Assembly: GCA_016707205.1 (NCBI GenBank) | Contig: JADJHZ010000003.1 | Location: 1 to 64,000 of the forward strand | Reading direction: 5' to 3' | Length of the DNA stretch: 64,000 nucleotides | Origin: Haliscomenobacter sp. | GTDB lineage: Bacteria > Bacteroidota > Bacteroidia > Chitinophagales > Saprospiraceae | In this document: in pieces, positions 40,729 through 51,500 of the stretch | How positions within the stretch are numbered: the stretch's first letter is position 1 | How the letters are laid out: each line of letters opens with the position of its first letter | Notes under the pieces: model-generated | Database searches by the model: none | What the model was told of the DNA's origin: nothing | What the model saw: the letters and a program-made list of their open reading frames with translations, nothing else | Program-made: the position numbers and the translations under genes

Positions 40729-42591
40729 TTAGTGCGCAGCTTCATCCTTTTCTCCTTCGGCCAACGGCTCGATCTGAGGAATGAAATCGCGGCCTCCTTT
40801 GCTGTAATCGTAAGCCCAACGCTGAACGGTAGGAATTTTACCCGGCCAGTTGCCATGCCCAGGCTTAATCGGCGTAGTCCATTCCAGAGTCGTAGCCCCC
40901 CAGGGATTTTTTTCCGTCACCTTTTTGCCATACCAAATACTGTAGAAAAAGTTGATCACCAAAAGCAACTGGAAGGCAAAAGTGACGATCGCGGCAATGG
41001 TAATAAACTGGTTGAGTTCGTCAAAATGAGAGAACGCCTGGAAGGTATCGAATCGGTAATACCGTCGCGGAACGCCAGCCATCCCGGTGTAGTGCATAGG
41101 CCAAAAGATCAGGTAAGCGCCGATAATCGTCCCCCAGAAGTGAATCTTGCCCAGCGCTTCGTTCATGAAGCGCCCGTACATTTTCGGGAACCAGTGGTAT
41201 ACGCCGGCAAACATCCCGAAGAAGGCGGCGACTCCCATTACAATGTGGAAGTGCGCTACTACGAAGTACGTATCGTGCAATTGAATATCGATGGCCGAGT
41301 TGCCCAGGAAGATACCCGTCAAGCCCCCGGAAATAAACATCGAAACAAAGCCGATCGCAAAAAGAATCGCCGCAGTAAACCGGATATTACCCCGGAAAAG
41401 CGTAGAGATCCAGTTGAACACCTTGACCGCGGAGGGCACCGCAATGATCAGGGTGAAGATCACAAAGAAATTGGAAATAAACGGGTTCACCCCGGACATA
41501 AACATGTGGTGAGCCCATACGATGAAGGACAAAAAGGCGATAGCCAACATAGAGAACACCATCGCCTTGTATCCGAAAATCGGCTTGCGGGAATGTACGG
41601 CAAGTACTTCCGAAACAATCCCCATGGCCGGAAGGATGATGATATACACCTCCGGGTGGCCAAGGAACCAGAATAAGTGCTGGTACAAAACAGGACTGCC
41701 GCCTACGTGTTCCAGCGCCTTACCTCCGATATATATATCGCTGAGGAAGAAACTGGTGCCAAGGCTGCGGTCGAACATCACGAGGAAAAAGCCCGAAGCC
41801 AAAACAGGGAACGACAGTAGTCCAATGATGGCGGTAATGAAAAAGGCCCAAATGGTCAGCGGCATACGCCACATGTTCATTCCCTTGGTCCGCAGGTTCA
41901 GCACCGTAGTAATGTAGTTGATGCCCCCGAGCAGCACGGAAACCACGAAAAATACCAGGCTAATCAGCCAGAAAGTCATCCCGGATGCCGAGCCTGAAGA
42001 AGCCTGGGGCAGGATACTCAACGGAGGGTAAGCCGTCCAGCCTCCCGAAAACGGCCCGGTGCTCAGGAAAAGGGAGAAAAACATGACCACACTGGCCAGG
42101 AAAAAGAACCAGTAGGACATCATGTTCAACAACGGCGATGCCATATCCCGGGCGCCCACCTGTAACGGGATCAGCAGGTTGCTGAACGTGCCGCTCAACC
42201 CCGCCGTCAGCACGAAGAACACGATAATGGTTCCGTGCATGGTCACCAGCGCATAGTAAAAATCAGGCGACAAGGAACCCATCCCCGATTCTGGGTTGAC
42301 GACGATCCATTTGCCCAAAAACGGTTTAAGCCATGCCAGGCTCTCCTCTGGAAAACCCAGTTGCAAGCGGAAAACCAGAGACATTAGCCCCCCAATGATC
42401 GCCCAAAACATCCCCGTAATCAGGAACTGCTTGGCAATGATCTTGTGGTCCTGACTAAAAATATACGTGGTGATAAAGTTAGACTGATACTTATCCCCAT
42501 GGTGATGATCATGGAAATGATCGTCGTACCCATAGTCTTCAATCAGTTTCTCCTCATGGGTAACTGTAGGATTGATCGCTACATTTGCCAT
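40729..42591 (-). CDS. ctaD: Cytochrome c oxidase subunit I (aa3 type)
   Basis: 620 residues from the ATG at 42591. Catalytic residues are in place: low-spin heme ligands near H119 and H449, CuB ligand H312 cross-linked motif HPEVY (Tyr316), HH at 361-362, and high-spin heme ligand H447 in VVAHFHIVMG. SHGGLT-type SGGLTGIFLGN and about 12 or more helices are present. The N-terminus carries DDHFHDHHHGDKY (23-35), a His cluster not found in standard subunit I. Catalyses oxygen reduction coupled to proton pumping. Confidence 0.96.
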   Translation of the reverse strand: MANVAINPTVTHEEKLIEDYGYDDHFHDHHHGDKYQSNFITTYIFSQDHKIIAKQFLITGMFWAIIGGLMSLVFRLQLGFPEESLAWLKPFLGKWIVVNPESGMGSLSPDFYYALVTMHGTIIVFFVLTAGLSGTFSNLLIPLQVGARDMASPLLNMMSYWFFFLASVVMFFSLFLSTGPFSGGWTAYPPLSILPQASSGSASGMTFWLISLVFFVVSVLLGGINYITTVLNLRTKGMNMWRMPLTIWAFFITAIIGLLSFPVLASGFFLVMFDRSLGTSFFLSDIYIGGKALEHVGGSPVLYQHLFWFLGHPEVYIIILPAMGIVSEVLAVHSRKPIFGYKAMVFSMLAIAFLSFIVWAHHMFMSGVNPFISNFFVIFTLIIAVPSAVKVFNWISTLFRGNIRFTAAILFAIGFVSMFISGGLTGIFLGNSAIDIQLHDTYFVVAHFHIVMGVAAFFGMFAGVYHWFPKMYGRFMNEALGKIHFWGTIIGAYLIFWPMHYTGMAGVPRRYYRFDTFQAFSHFDELNQFITIAAIVTFAFQLLLVINFFYSIWYGKKVTEKNPWGATTLEWTTPIKPGHGNWPGKIPTVQRWAYDYSKGGRDFIPQIEPLAEGEKDEAAH

Positions 42592-42688
42592 TCGCTGAAA
42601 TTTTATTATTGCTGCTTTAAGAGAATATTGGGTGTTGCCGGCGTCCAAAATACAAACATTTCTTCATGTTTCTGGAACTCCATCCGGT

Positions 42689-44185
42689 TTATTGGCCAAT
42701 GATCCGCAATTCGGTTCTTCTGTTTTTAGCTTTTCCGTCCTCGGTTTCATTAGAATCGATGGGCTGAGTGTCGCCATAACCTTTGGTGCGCAACCTCGGG
42801 GCGGCAATGCCTTTCGAAACCAGATAATCCGCGACAGACTGGGCACGTTGCTGGGAAAGTTGAAGGTTGGAGGCTGCGTCTCCGGTATTATCGGTGTGCC
42901 CACCGATCTCTACCTGAAGGGAACCTTGCGCCTTCAATGCGTCTACCAGGTTATCCAATTCATAGCGGGAAATGCCCGCCAGTTTGGCAGAGCCCGTTTC
43001 ATACGTGATGTAGTTGAGCGGAAGCACCTTCTCTGCAGGTGTTGCCGCCGTCAGAGCTTTTTCCAGGTTAGCCGAAAATTCGGCTTTCCGGGCGCTGATC
43101 TCGGCGTCAAACACGCGATCCGTCCAGGGATCGTCCGCTTTGCCGCGCACATTAGAGAAGAAGTACGATGGCTGTTCTTTTTGCCAGGCCTCAAATTCAC
43201 TAGGTTCAACGATTCGAACCACCCGGCGCATACTGTAATGGCCTCGGCCGCACAACTCCGCACAAGCAAGCTCGAAATCAAATACTTCCCAAAGGAGTTT
43301 GCTCTCCGGGTCTTTCGGGTCTGCAGGAACATTGTATTCCGGATAATCCCTCAGAATCTGGCGGTATTCTTCCGTCGTTTTGTCGGGAGTAAACACAAAA
43401 TAGGTTGGCATGCCCGGCACAGCATCCATCTTCACCCGGAAATGAGGCAGGTAAAAGTTATGGAGCACATCCTGGGCCGTAATCCGCACGCGCACCTTTT
43501 TACCTTTCGGCAACACGATTTCGCCGGGGTGGAAATCGTCCAGGTTTTTGATATCCTGCCAGTTTTGGCCAATCGGGTTGCTGCCGCTGATCAGGCGGAA
43601 GTTCTTCTCGCCCAGTTGGCCGTCGGGGCCCGGGTACCGAAGGTTCCAGCCAAACTGGAACCCGGTGGCCTCGATCTCGATATAATCCTCCTCGTCTGTG
43701 AGGTCGGCCATCACGGTATTCCATGCATCCAGGCCACTCACAACCAGAATGGTCATGACCAAAGCGGGCACGATGGTCCAGATCAGCTCCAGGCGGTTGT
43801 CGTGCGCAAAATAGGTCGCTTTAGAGCCTTTTCTGGCCCGATACTTAAAGGCAAAGTAGAACAAGAGGATCTGCGTCACTACAAAAACGATTCCGGTGAA
43901 GAACAGGGTCACTTTGAACAGGTTGTCCAGAGTTCCTCCATGCGCGGATGCCGGCTCCAGGGGTCCGAAGCCCAGCATGTAGTTTTTATAGAAAACGCCT
44001 GAAATGATACAACCCAGCAGGAAGACCACCATAAAAACGATCATATAGACCGATTGGCGGCGGTTGGTAGCTTCTTGCATTTCTTCTTCCCCACGGATCT
44101 TAGCGGCGAGATCGGAAACTTTTCCAATCTGGATCGCTATGATCGTGATGAGAATCAAACTCAGGGCGACAATCAAAAAAGTCAT
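42689..44185 (-). CDS. ctaC: Cytochrome c oxidase subunit II fused to a C-terminal OmpA-like domain
   Basis: 498 residues. Membrane helices near 1-21, 46-66, 92-113 and 131-150 precede the CuA cupredoxin domain (about 165-330), which keeps all ligands: H242, C308, E310, C312, H316 and M319 (CAELCGRGHYSM). After a linker (331-388) comes a complete OmpA/MotB-type domain (389-498): VEIGGHTDNTGD at 425-436, LSQQRAQSVADYLVSKGI and KNRRTEL near the end. The CuA domain is periplasmic, so the OmpA-like domain should contact peptidoglycan. Located first of the oxidase genes, 79 bp after actF. Confidence 0.95.
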   Translation of the reverse strand: MTFLIVALSLILITIIAIQIGKVSDLAAKIRGEEEMQEATNRRQSVYMIVFMVVFLLGCIISGVFYKNYMLGFGPLEPASAHGGTLDNLFKVTLFFTGIVFVVTQILLFYFAFKYRARKGSKATYFAHDNRLELIWTIVPALVMTILVVSGLDAWNTVMADLTDEEDYIEIEATGFQFGWNLRYPGPDGQLGEKNFRLISGSNPIGQNWQDIKNLDDFHPGEIVLPKGKKVRVRITAQDVLHNFYLPHFRVKMDAVPGMPTYFVFTPDKTTEEYRQILRDYPEYNVPADPKDPESKLLWEVFDFELACAELCGRGHYSMRRVVRIVEPSEFEAWQKEQPSYFFSNVRGKADDPWTDRVFDAEISARKAEFSANLEKALTAATPAEKVLPLNYITYETGSAKLAGISRYELDNLVDALKAQGSLQVEIGGHTDNTGDAASNLQLSQQRAQSVADYLVSKGIAAPRLRTKGYGDTQPIDSNETEDGKAKNRRTELRIIGQ

Positions 44186-44264
44186 TCGTTATGAAATTTA
44201 TTTGCGATGCAAAAGGATTACTTTATAACAATGCCGTTCCTAAAAGTTCACTATTCGGAGCAAT

Positions 44265-45554
44265 TTATTCGTGTTCTGCATACGGCCAGACCGCATGATG
44301 CGTGGTCTCCTGCAGGTAAGGGTCGTTGTACGGCAGCAGGGAAGCTTTTTCCAGCCTGGTCATGACGAAGTAGAGGAAAAACGCCAGAAAACCCAGCATC
44401 GTTCCTAGCTCCAACAGGCCCGGGTAGGAAAACCCGGCGGCAACGCTCAGGGCATGAGAAGCCGCTCCTTCGCCATGACCGCCATGGCTCGCCAGGGCTT
44501 CCATTGCCGTATGACGCGCGCCCGGTTTAACCATCAGGAAGAAATCCAGCCAGTGCCCAAGGAAAGTGATGACCGCCCCCGTGACCATAATCCCCGTTTT
44601 GCGTTTGGAATCGTTGCGCATTAGTACCAGGAAGGGTAGAACAAAATTCAGGATGAGGTTTCCGTAGAACAACGCCGGGTAATTCGTCATCCGCTCGTGG
44701 AAGTATATCGTTTCTTCTCCGATGTTGGCGTACCAGATCAACATAAACTGGGAGAACCAAAGGTACGTCCAGAACACGCTGAAAGCGAAAAGGAACTTGC
44801 CCAGATCATGGAAATGGTTGGTGGTAATATGAACAAAGTACCCTTGCCCTTTAAGGTAAACCAGGAGCAAAATCGTCAGCGCCATAGCCGACACAAACCA
44901 GCTTGCACCGGTGTACCACGCAAACATGGTGCTGTACCAGTGTGAATCCACCGACATCAGCCACTGCCAGATCAACGCCGCGCTGGAAAAACCGGCAATT
45001 GGAAGAAATACCGCCGACCAGAAACGGATCCAGCGGTGGATCGAAAAATCATCGGCCACCCCTTTGCCCTGGGTATCCTCCAGGACGGACAACTGCCGGA
45101 TCTTCAGTGCGAAAAAGATCCAGGCGCCTACCAGAATCAGCGTGCCAAACGTATACCAGACCGGGTTGAGAAAGCCGGATTTTCCGGTCAGTATCACATC
45201 TTTGGCCACTTCGGCTTTGTCTGCCCAATGATACAGATGGTGGAAATGCCCCCACAATCCCAGGATGATGGGAACCATCAGAACCAACCCTGGAATCAGG
45301 AACAAGGAGAAGGACTCCCACACCCGTTTCATGCCGACGTACCATCCCGCCCAGGAGGTGGTGAAAGCAGCCAGAATGAACAGGGAAATAAACCCAATCC
45401 CCAGGAAAAAGACCGTATTGTGGAGGTAATTCGTCCAGAAACGGGTATGGAGCGCATCGTCGGTTAAATAGGTGATGACCATGCACAACAAGCCCAGCAG
45501 CATGAACCCGATGAGGAAAGTTCGTTGTCTGGATTGAAGCGTAAATTGGTTCAT
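44265..45554 (-). CDS. actF: ACIII subunit ActF (quinol:cytochrome c oxidoreductase, membrane)
   Basis: 429 residues from the ATG at 45554 (MNQFTLQSRQRTFLIGFML), about ten membrane helices. It matches the ActF group of ACIII proteins by length, helix pattern and conserved aromatic blocks (WYSTMFAWYTGASWFVSAMA; YLWFSQFMLIWYANIGEET). It is a membrane subunit adjacent to ActC in known complexes. An SHGGHGEGAASH segment sits in a loop near residue 365. No heme motif. Confidence 0.92.
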   Translation of the reverse strand: MNQFTLQSRQRTFLIGFMLLGLLCMVITYLTDDALHTRFWTNYLHNTVFFLGIGFISLFILAAFTTSWAGWYVGMKRVWESFSLFLIPGLVLMVPIILGLWGHFHHLYHWADKAEVAKDVILTGKSGFLNPVWYTFGTLILVGAWIFFALKIRQLSVLEDTQGKGVADDFSIHRWIRFWSAVFLPIAGFSSAALIWQWLMSVDSHWYSTMFAWYTGASWFVSAMALTILLLVYLKGQGYFVHITTNHFHDLGKFLFAFSVFWTYLWFSQFMLIWYANIGEETIYFHERMTNYPALFYGNLILNFVLPFLVLMRNDSKRKTGIMVTGAVITFLGHWLDFFLMVKPGARHTAMEALASHGGHGEGAASHALSVAAGFSYPGLLELGTMLGFLAFFLYFVMTRLEKASLLPYNDPYLQETTHHAVWPYAEHE

Positions 45555-45596
45555 TGCGATTGTTCTTTTAATTAGGTACAACTACCATTTCGTTCG

Positions 45597-46463
45597 TTAT
45601 TGGCGGGAGTTAGCAGCCCCCGGCGCAGAGGAGGCATCCTGAACCTGCTGAGCGAGCCGGTCCATTTGAGCCTTTGGTACGCCAAACTCCGGATTGAGCT
45701 CGTTAACCCAATCGGTATATTTTAGTTTCTTGCTTTCGGCCTGCAGCGCCCGGATGTAGTGGATCACCTGCCAGCGCTCCTCAAAGTTGAGCTTGTCTTT
45801 ATAACTGCCCATCACGTTCTTCCCATACATGATCCCATGGAAGAAACGGCCGTTTGAAGAAACCAGGAACGTATCCAGAAGGAAATTCGCCGGAGCAGCC
45901 GGATATTTGCCTCCCGCATCCCCGGCCGCAGGATTGGCATCGCGGACGAGATAGCCTGCGCCGTCGCCTTTCTCTCCGTGGCATATTCCGCAGTGAATGA
46001 CGTAGAGTTCCTTACCTCTGGCCAAGCCATCCTGCGTAATCAGGAAGGGATTGGAACGGATCTCGTTGCTGGCGCGCGTGCGCTCCTCTTCCGTGTCCTG
46101 ATAGTAATAAGGAACGTACCCGTTCAGAGGCACGGCAATCGCATTCAGGGAATTTCCTCCGCGCAGCATACTCAGTTGAGCAGCGCGGTCGGAAGGGTTG
46201 GCGTAAAAAACGCCGGTGTACCCCCTTGGGATGGTTCCATCCACAGGCAGCATAGGCATGGAAAGGTCCTTTTTGATAAAGGTGGAGGCGCTGTCCCAGG
46301 TATTCAACCGGTATGCCTGATACGCCTGTACTTCGTAGGCGATGGAATGCGCCATATCGGGCATGTATTCATGTCCGGTGCGGTCGCCCTTTGCCGGAGA
46401 GCAGGAATACAAAATAGCCGAAGCAATAACAGCAAGCAGGATATATTTGATCTTATTTTTCAT
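45597..46463 (-). CDS. actE: ACIII subunit ActE (monoheme cytochrome c lipoprotein)
   Basis: 288 residues with a lipobox (ILYSC, Cys21). One heme-binding site CGICH near residue 160 within a cytochrome c domain (GKELYVIHCGICHGEKGDG; axial Met probably in YGKNVMGSY). It is the mobile-domain cytochrome of ACIII that passes electrons onward to the oxidase in the periplasm. Between actD and actF as expected. Confidence 0.93.
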   Translation of the reverse strand: MKNKIKYILLAVIASAILYSCSPAKGDRTGHEYMPDMAHSIAYEVQAYQAYRLNTWDSASTFIKKDLSMPMLPVDGTIPRGYTGVFYANPSDRAAQLSMLRGGNSLNAIAVPLNGYVPYYYQDTEEERTRASNEIRSNPFLITQDGLARGKELYVIHCGICHGEKGDGAGYLVRDANPAAGDAGGKYPAAPANFLLDTFLVSSNGRFFHGIMYGKNVMGSYKDKLNFEERWQVIHYIRALQAESKKLKYTDWVNELNPEFGVPKAQMDRLAQQVQDASSAPGAANSRQ

Positions 46464-46486
46464 GCGCGGTCGGTTTCAATAGCCCG

Positions 46487-47017
46487 TTAGATGGTTTTGG
46501 TACTCACTTCAGATGCGCCGCTTTCGCGGAAAAACCCTTTCAGGCGCTCCACTTCTTCCTCTTCGGACTGGCTCACATCAAAAGCGATACAGAATTTATC
46601 GTCGGTTATACGGTCATCCAGCGTCGGGTTCGTAACCCCAAACCCCATACCGGAAACGGTGAAGAAGGTTACGACCATCCCAACCGAAGCGAAGAGGACC
46701 GTCATTTCAAAAGTGATCGGAATAAAGGCGGGCACGGACCAGTAGGGTTTCCCTCCAAAAATAATGGGCCAATCCCGGGTAAAGATCCATGTCATCGCCA
46801 TAAAACCCGTCAGCGCCCCGATGGCGCCGTAAATGAACCCTGCAATATGGAGCCGGCTCTCGGAAAGATGCAACGCCTCCTCCATTCCGTGAACGGGAAA
46901 GGGGGTAAACACATCCATGATTTCCAGATGATCGTGCTTGGCTTTGTGAACGGCATGCAGCAAGACGGATTCGTCGTCGTACAAGCCAAAAAGCACTTCT
47001 TTATGCGTTGTTTTCAT
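46487..47017 (-). CDS. actD: ACIII subunit ActD (DUF3341)
   Basis: 176 residues with the DUF3341 pattern: N-terminal soluble region with DVFTPFPVHGMEEALHL, two membrane helices (about 55-78 and 105-125) and IPITFEMTVLFAS. ActD is a structural membrane subunit without cofactors. Gap to actC is 39 bp, to actE 23 bp. Confidence 0.94.
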   Translation of the reverse strand: MKTTHKEVLFGLYDDESVLLHAVHKAKHDHLEIMDVFTPFPVHGMEEALHLSESRLHIAGFIYGAIGALTGFMAMTWIFTRDWPIIFGGKPYWSVPAFIPITFEMTVLFASVGMVVTFFTVSGMGFGVTNPTLDDRITDDKFCIAFDVSQSEEEEVERLKGFFRESGASEVSTKTI

Positions 47018-47056
47018 TTGCCTTTGTTATCTCAGTTAAGGATCGTCCGCAATTAA

Positions 47057-48478
47057 TTAATGCCCGCCATGCGAATGCGCGTCGGCAGACTCGGGATGCT
47101 TTCCGGTATGTTCCTTGCCGGCATACTGATCGCCGGCCAGCTTGAGAATGCTTTTCACCTCGGCCACGGCCACCACTGGCGCCACCCGGGTAAAGAGAAG
47201 GTAGAACGTAAAGAACAGCCCCAGCGTGCCAATAAACAAGCCTACCTCAACCCAGGACGCAGAATAATAGCTCCAGCTTGAAGGGAGATAATCCCGGGCA
47301 AGCGTAGATACAATGATCACAAAGCGCTCAAACCACATTCCAATATTTACAAAGATGGACATCAGGAACGTCAGCCAGATATTTCTGCGCAACTTCCGGC
47401 TCCAGAAAAGCTGGGGGGAAAGCACGTTACAGGACATCATCCCGATATAAGCCCAGAAATAAGGCCCCATTACCCGATTGTAGAACGCAAATTGCTCGTA
47501 GACATAGCCCGAATACCAGGCGATGAATAATTCGGTGAGATAAGCCACCCCGACGATCGTTCCGGTCACCAGAATGATCTTGTTCATATAATCAATATGC
47601 TCGAGCGTGATATAGTCCTGCAGATTGAGCACCTTCCGGGTGAGCACCATCAAGGTCTGTACCATGGCGAACCCGGAGAAGATGGCGCCCGCCACGAAAT
47701 ACGGCGGGAAAATCGTCGTATGCCAGCCGGGAATCACGGAGGTGGCAAAGTCAAAGGATACGATCGTGTGCACCGAAAGAACCAGCGGCGTAGCCAAACC
47801 AGCCAGCACGAGCGACAAGCTCTCGAAGCGCTGCCAGTGTTTGGCGGAACCCGTCCACCCCAGGGAAAGGAAGTTGTACATTTTTTTCCGCCACCCTTTA
47901 GCCCGGTCGCGCACGGTGGCAAAATCAGGAACAAGGCCCGTGTACCAGAACAGCAGCGAAACGGTGAAGTAGGTGGAGATGGCAAACACGTCCCACAACA
48001 GCGGCGAGTTGAAGTTTACCCATAGCGGGCCGCGGGTGTTGGGATAAGGGAAAATGAAAAAGCCGAGCCACAACCGCCCCATGTGGATCAAAGGAAACTG
48101 GCCGGCGCACATAACCGCAAAGATCGTCATCGCTTCTGCGGCCCGGTTTACCCCTGTCCGCCAGCGCTGACGGAAAAGCAGAAGGATAGCCGAGATCAAG
48201 GTCCCTGCGTGGCCAATCCCCACCCACCATACGAAGTTGGTAATGTCCCAACCCCAGTTGATGGTGCGGTTCAGGTTCCAGGAACCAATCCCCACCCAAA
48301 CGGTCCATGTTACGCAGAATGCGTAAAAAGCAAGGGCGGACACGGCAAAAATAAAGGCGATAATCCAAGCCCTGCTTGGCGTGCGCTCGGTGGGGGCGCA
48401 AATGTCCTCCGTGATATCGTGGTAGGTTTTGCCCCCGGTGATCAAAGGTTCTCGAATCGCAGAAACTGCAGCGCTCAT
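47057..48478 (-). CDS. actC: ACIII subunit ActC (NrfD/PsrC-like membrane subunit)
   Basis: 473 residues, ten helices of the NrfD/PsrC family. Motifs include WVWVGIGSWNLN-like WTVWVGIGSWNLN, WWVGIGHAGTLISAILLL and FAGFAMVQTLM-type SGFAMVQTL, which line the quinone site in related structures. This is the probable menaquinol-oxidising subunit. The C-terminal tail is His-rich (HPESADAHSHGGH). Confidence 0.95.
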   Translation of the reverse strand: MSAAVSAIREPLITGGKTYHDITEDICAPTERTPSRAWIIAFIFAVSALAFYAFCVTWTVWVGIGSWNLNRTINWGWDITNFVWWVGIGHAGTLISAILLLFRQRWRTGVNRAAEAMTIFAVMCAGQFPLIHMGRLWLGFFIFPYPNTRGPLWVNFNSPLLWDVFAISTYFTVSLLFWYTGLVPDFATVRDRAKGWRKKMYNFLSLGWTGSAKHWQRFESLSLVLAGLATPLVLSVHTIVSFDFATSVIPGWHTTIFPPYFVAGAIFSGFAMVQTLMVLTRKVLNLQDYITLEHIDYMNKIILVTGTIVGVAYLTELFIAWYSGYVYEQFAFYNRVMGPYFWAYIGMMSCNVLSPQLFWSRKLRRNIWLTFLMSIFVNIGMWFERFVIIVSTLARDYLPSSWSYYSASWVEVGLFIGTLGLFFTFYLLFTRVAPVVAVAEVKSILKLAGDQYAGKEHTGKHPESADAHSHGGH

Positions 48479-48512
48479 ATCGTTGGTTTTATGCGGATCA
48501 AAGGTTCGTTAA

Positions 48513-51500
48513 TTATGCGTCCAACGCTTCATCCCGGTTAATGACTTTCGCCTGGTAATTCACGGAAGACCGGACGTTGGTTTCCTCGAGCACCAGGTAG
48601 TTCAGCGGGTTATCCAGGCGCTTGGAAAGCGTATTTTCTTTATCGTTGCGGTCGCCAAATACAATAGCGCCGGTAGGGCAGGCTGTCTGGCAAGCCGTTT
48701 TGACGTCCGTATCGTGCAGTTTTCTTCCTTCCCGCTTAGCCGTTAGTTTTCCTTCCTGCAGGCGCTGCACGCAGAAGCTGCACTTTTCGATCACCCCGCG
48801 GGAACGCACCGTTACATCCGGGTTGAGGACCATACGGGTGAGGTTGTCCGCCAGGTAAGGAATATCGGTATCTGCGAAATCCACTTCGTTAATGGCAAAG
48901 AGATCGGCGGTGGTATAATCCAGCCAATTAAAGCGGCGCACTTTGAAAGGGCAGTTGTTGGCGCAATAACGGGTACCGATGCAGCGGTTGTAGGTCATTT
49001 GGTTCAACCCTTCCGAACTGTGCGGCGTAGCGGCAACCGGGCACACGTTTTCGCAAGGCGCGTTGTCGCAATGCTGGCACATCATCGGCTGGTACACCAC
49101 GTTGGGGTTTTCGTAGTCCCCAAAGAAGTACCGGTCGATCCGCAGCCAGGTCATTTCATGGTGGCGGCCAACTTCGTGCTTGCCAACCATGGGGACGTTA
49201 TTCTCCGCAACGCACGCTACCTGGCAAGCGCCGCAACCGATACAGGCATTAAGGTCCACATGCATGGCCCACCAGTGCCCCTGGCTATAGATATTGGCTT
49301 CGTATTCGTCAAAAGGATAGAGCGTGTTGGCATTCAATTCTTCGGCTTCCGTACGCTTTTCCTTGATATGCTCCACCAGTTCGGGCAGTTCCTCTAACCC
49401 GCCCTGATAAATAATCGAACGGTTGACGATCCCGCCCTGGAAGCCCGAGCCCAGGGTCATGACCGTTTTCTCGTCTACGTTGATCTTCTCCCCTGTTTTG
49501 GGATCGGTGCCGGTAACCCCCATGGAATGGTGGTACTGCACGCAGGCAAACCAATCGTCTTCATCGACGCGATCTGAAACGTTTACCTGGTCCGCATAAT
49601 ACTGCGTGTTCCCGTTGGCGTCGATGCTGCACCAGGGGAATACATTCACCCCAACTTTCGAGCCCAGCGCTTTGCCCATCGCGCCAGCCGCTTCCCGGCC
49701 ATAGCCGAGGGCAAGCGCTACGGAATCCCGGGGCTGGCCAAACTGGCGCACCACGGTGGTTTTCTGCTTGACGCCTTTCACCTCGACCTCCACGATATCG
49801 GCATGGCCGTATGCCTCGCGCTGATTCAGATTTTTGAACGATTTGATATCATTTCCGCCTTCCCACATTACCGGAATGGCCAGGTAGTTGCCCCAAACCG
49901 TGCGGGCAATGGGGTCGGGCATTTCCTGGAGCCAGGGGTTGTTGGCATATTGGCCAGAGCCCATGTTGACCGTCTCGTAGAAGCTGATCTCCATTTCGCT
50001 CTTAGACGGCTTGCGCACCCTGGACGCCGCCTGGGCCACATCGCCACCAAAACCAAATTCGGAGCGTGCTGGTAGCGGCGCCTCAAACACGCCGTCGTGC
50101 AGGCTGCTGTCCCAGAACGCCTGGAAGGTAGCAAATTTGCTTTGTTGGGTAAATACGCTGGCTTCCCAGAACGCCTTGAGGTAGTCGAACATCGGCTGAT
50201 CCGACTCCTTGTTCAGCTTCTCGCTTTGCGCCCAGGTGAGCAGCGAGATTTCCGCCTGCCGTGTATTGAACAGCGGAGCGATCGTTGGTTGAATAAGGCT
50301 GAAATGCCCGCGTTTGGGTTCGGCATCGCCCCAGCTTTCCAGCCAGTGGTGGGTGGGAGCGGCATAATCGCAAAGCAGGGCCGTTTCGTTGGGCGTGCCG
50401 GATAAGGATACTTTCAGTTTGACCTTACCAAGCCCTTTGACGAACGTGGCCGAATTGGGAAGGTCCCAGGCCGGGTTGGCGCTGTCGAGGAAAAATACCG
50501 CATCCACCTGGCCGCCATTCATTTCCTTGATCAGGTTCTGGATCTGTTTATCGCTTCCCTGGCGCTGCAAAGAGGCATTGGCCAAATCGATGGTGTTGCC
50601 GTAGCTGTCGAGCATAGCGTTCAAGCCATTGACAAGGATTTGTTCGCCAAGGTTGTTGGAGCCGGAAACGACCAGAGCCTGGCCGGAATGCTTAACCAAC
50701 CTCGAGGCGACCTTCTTGATTTTGGCTGCTTTCTCCGTGGGCAAAGCCGGGCCAGAGACCTTGGCGCCTCCCGTGAGGCCGGCTACTTCATTGTATAAGG
50801 CAACGATAGCGGCGCCCATTTCAGAGGGCTTGACCAGAACCCGGTTGTCGGCATTGGAGCCGGTCAGACTCATATGGCTTTCGACCTGAACGTGATAGGA
50901 CATCTTCGCATCCTTTACGTCCTTGATCGTTCGGTTTTTTACGTATTGGGCGGCATATTCCACCGGAGAAATCCAGGCGCCGAGGAAATCGGCATCGAAG
51001 CTAACGATCGCCAAAGCCTTGTCGAAGGCGTAAGAAGGAACGACCGCTTCTCCAAAACAAAGTTCGTTCGCTTCGAGCAAAGCGGCGCTGGAGATGGGGT
51101 CATAGGAAACCATTTCGGTGTTGGGGAATTTCGCTTTGAAATCCGCAACCGCCTGTTTGGTTACCGGGCTTAAGACCGTATGACCGACGATGCGGATCCG
51201 GCTTTCCGGTTTGAGTTTTGCCATAATGGCCTTATCGATCTGTTCCCAGGAAGGACCTGAAGTCCCGCGTTTGCGGGATTGCCCCAGGTTGCTATCAGCG
51301 GAAGATTCGGGGCCGCTGAAGCGGCTGGTATCGTAAAGACTCAGCACGGAAGCCTGGGCGCGGGCGCTGGTTCCGCCTTTCGTAATGCTGGAAAGGCTGT
51401 TGCCCTCAATTTTAATTGGACGCCCTTCGCGGGTTTTCACCAGCACCGGGCAATAGTCGCCGCCCTGCACGAAAGAAGACGCGTAATAGGTGGCCACCCC

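Noticed and set aside
42632..44002. 456-codon open frame on the plus strand
   Set aside because: It lies fully opposite the ctaC-OmpA gene whose conserved residues are clear; no independent motif or promoter.
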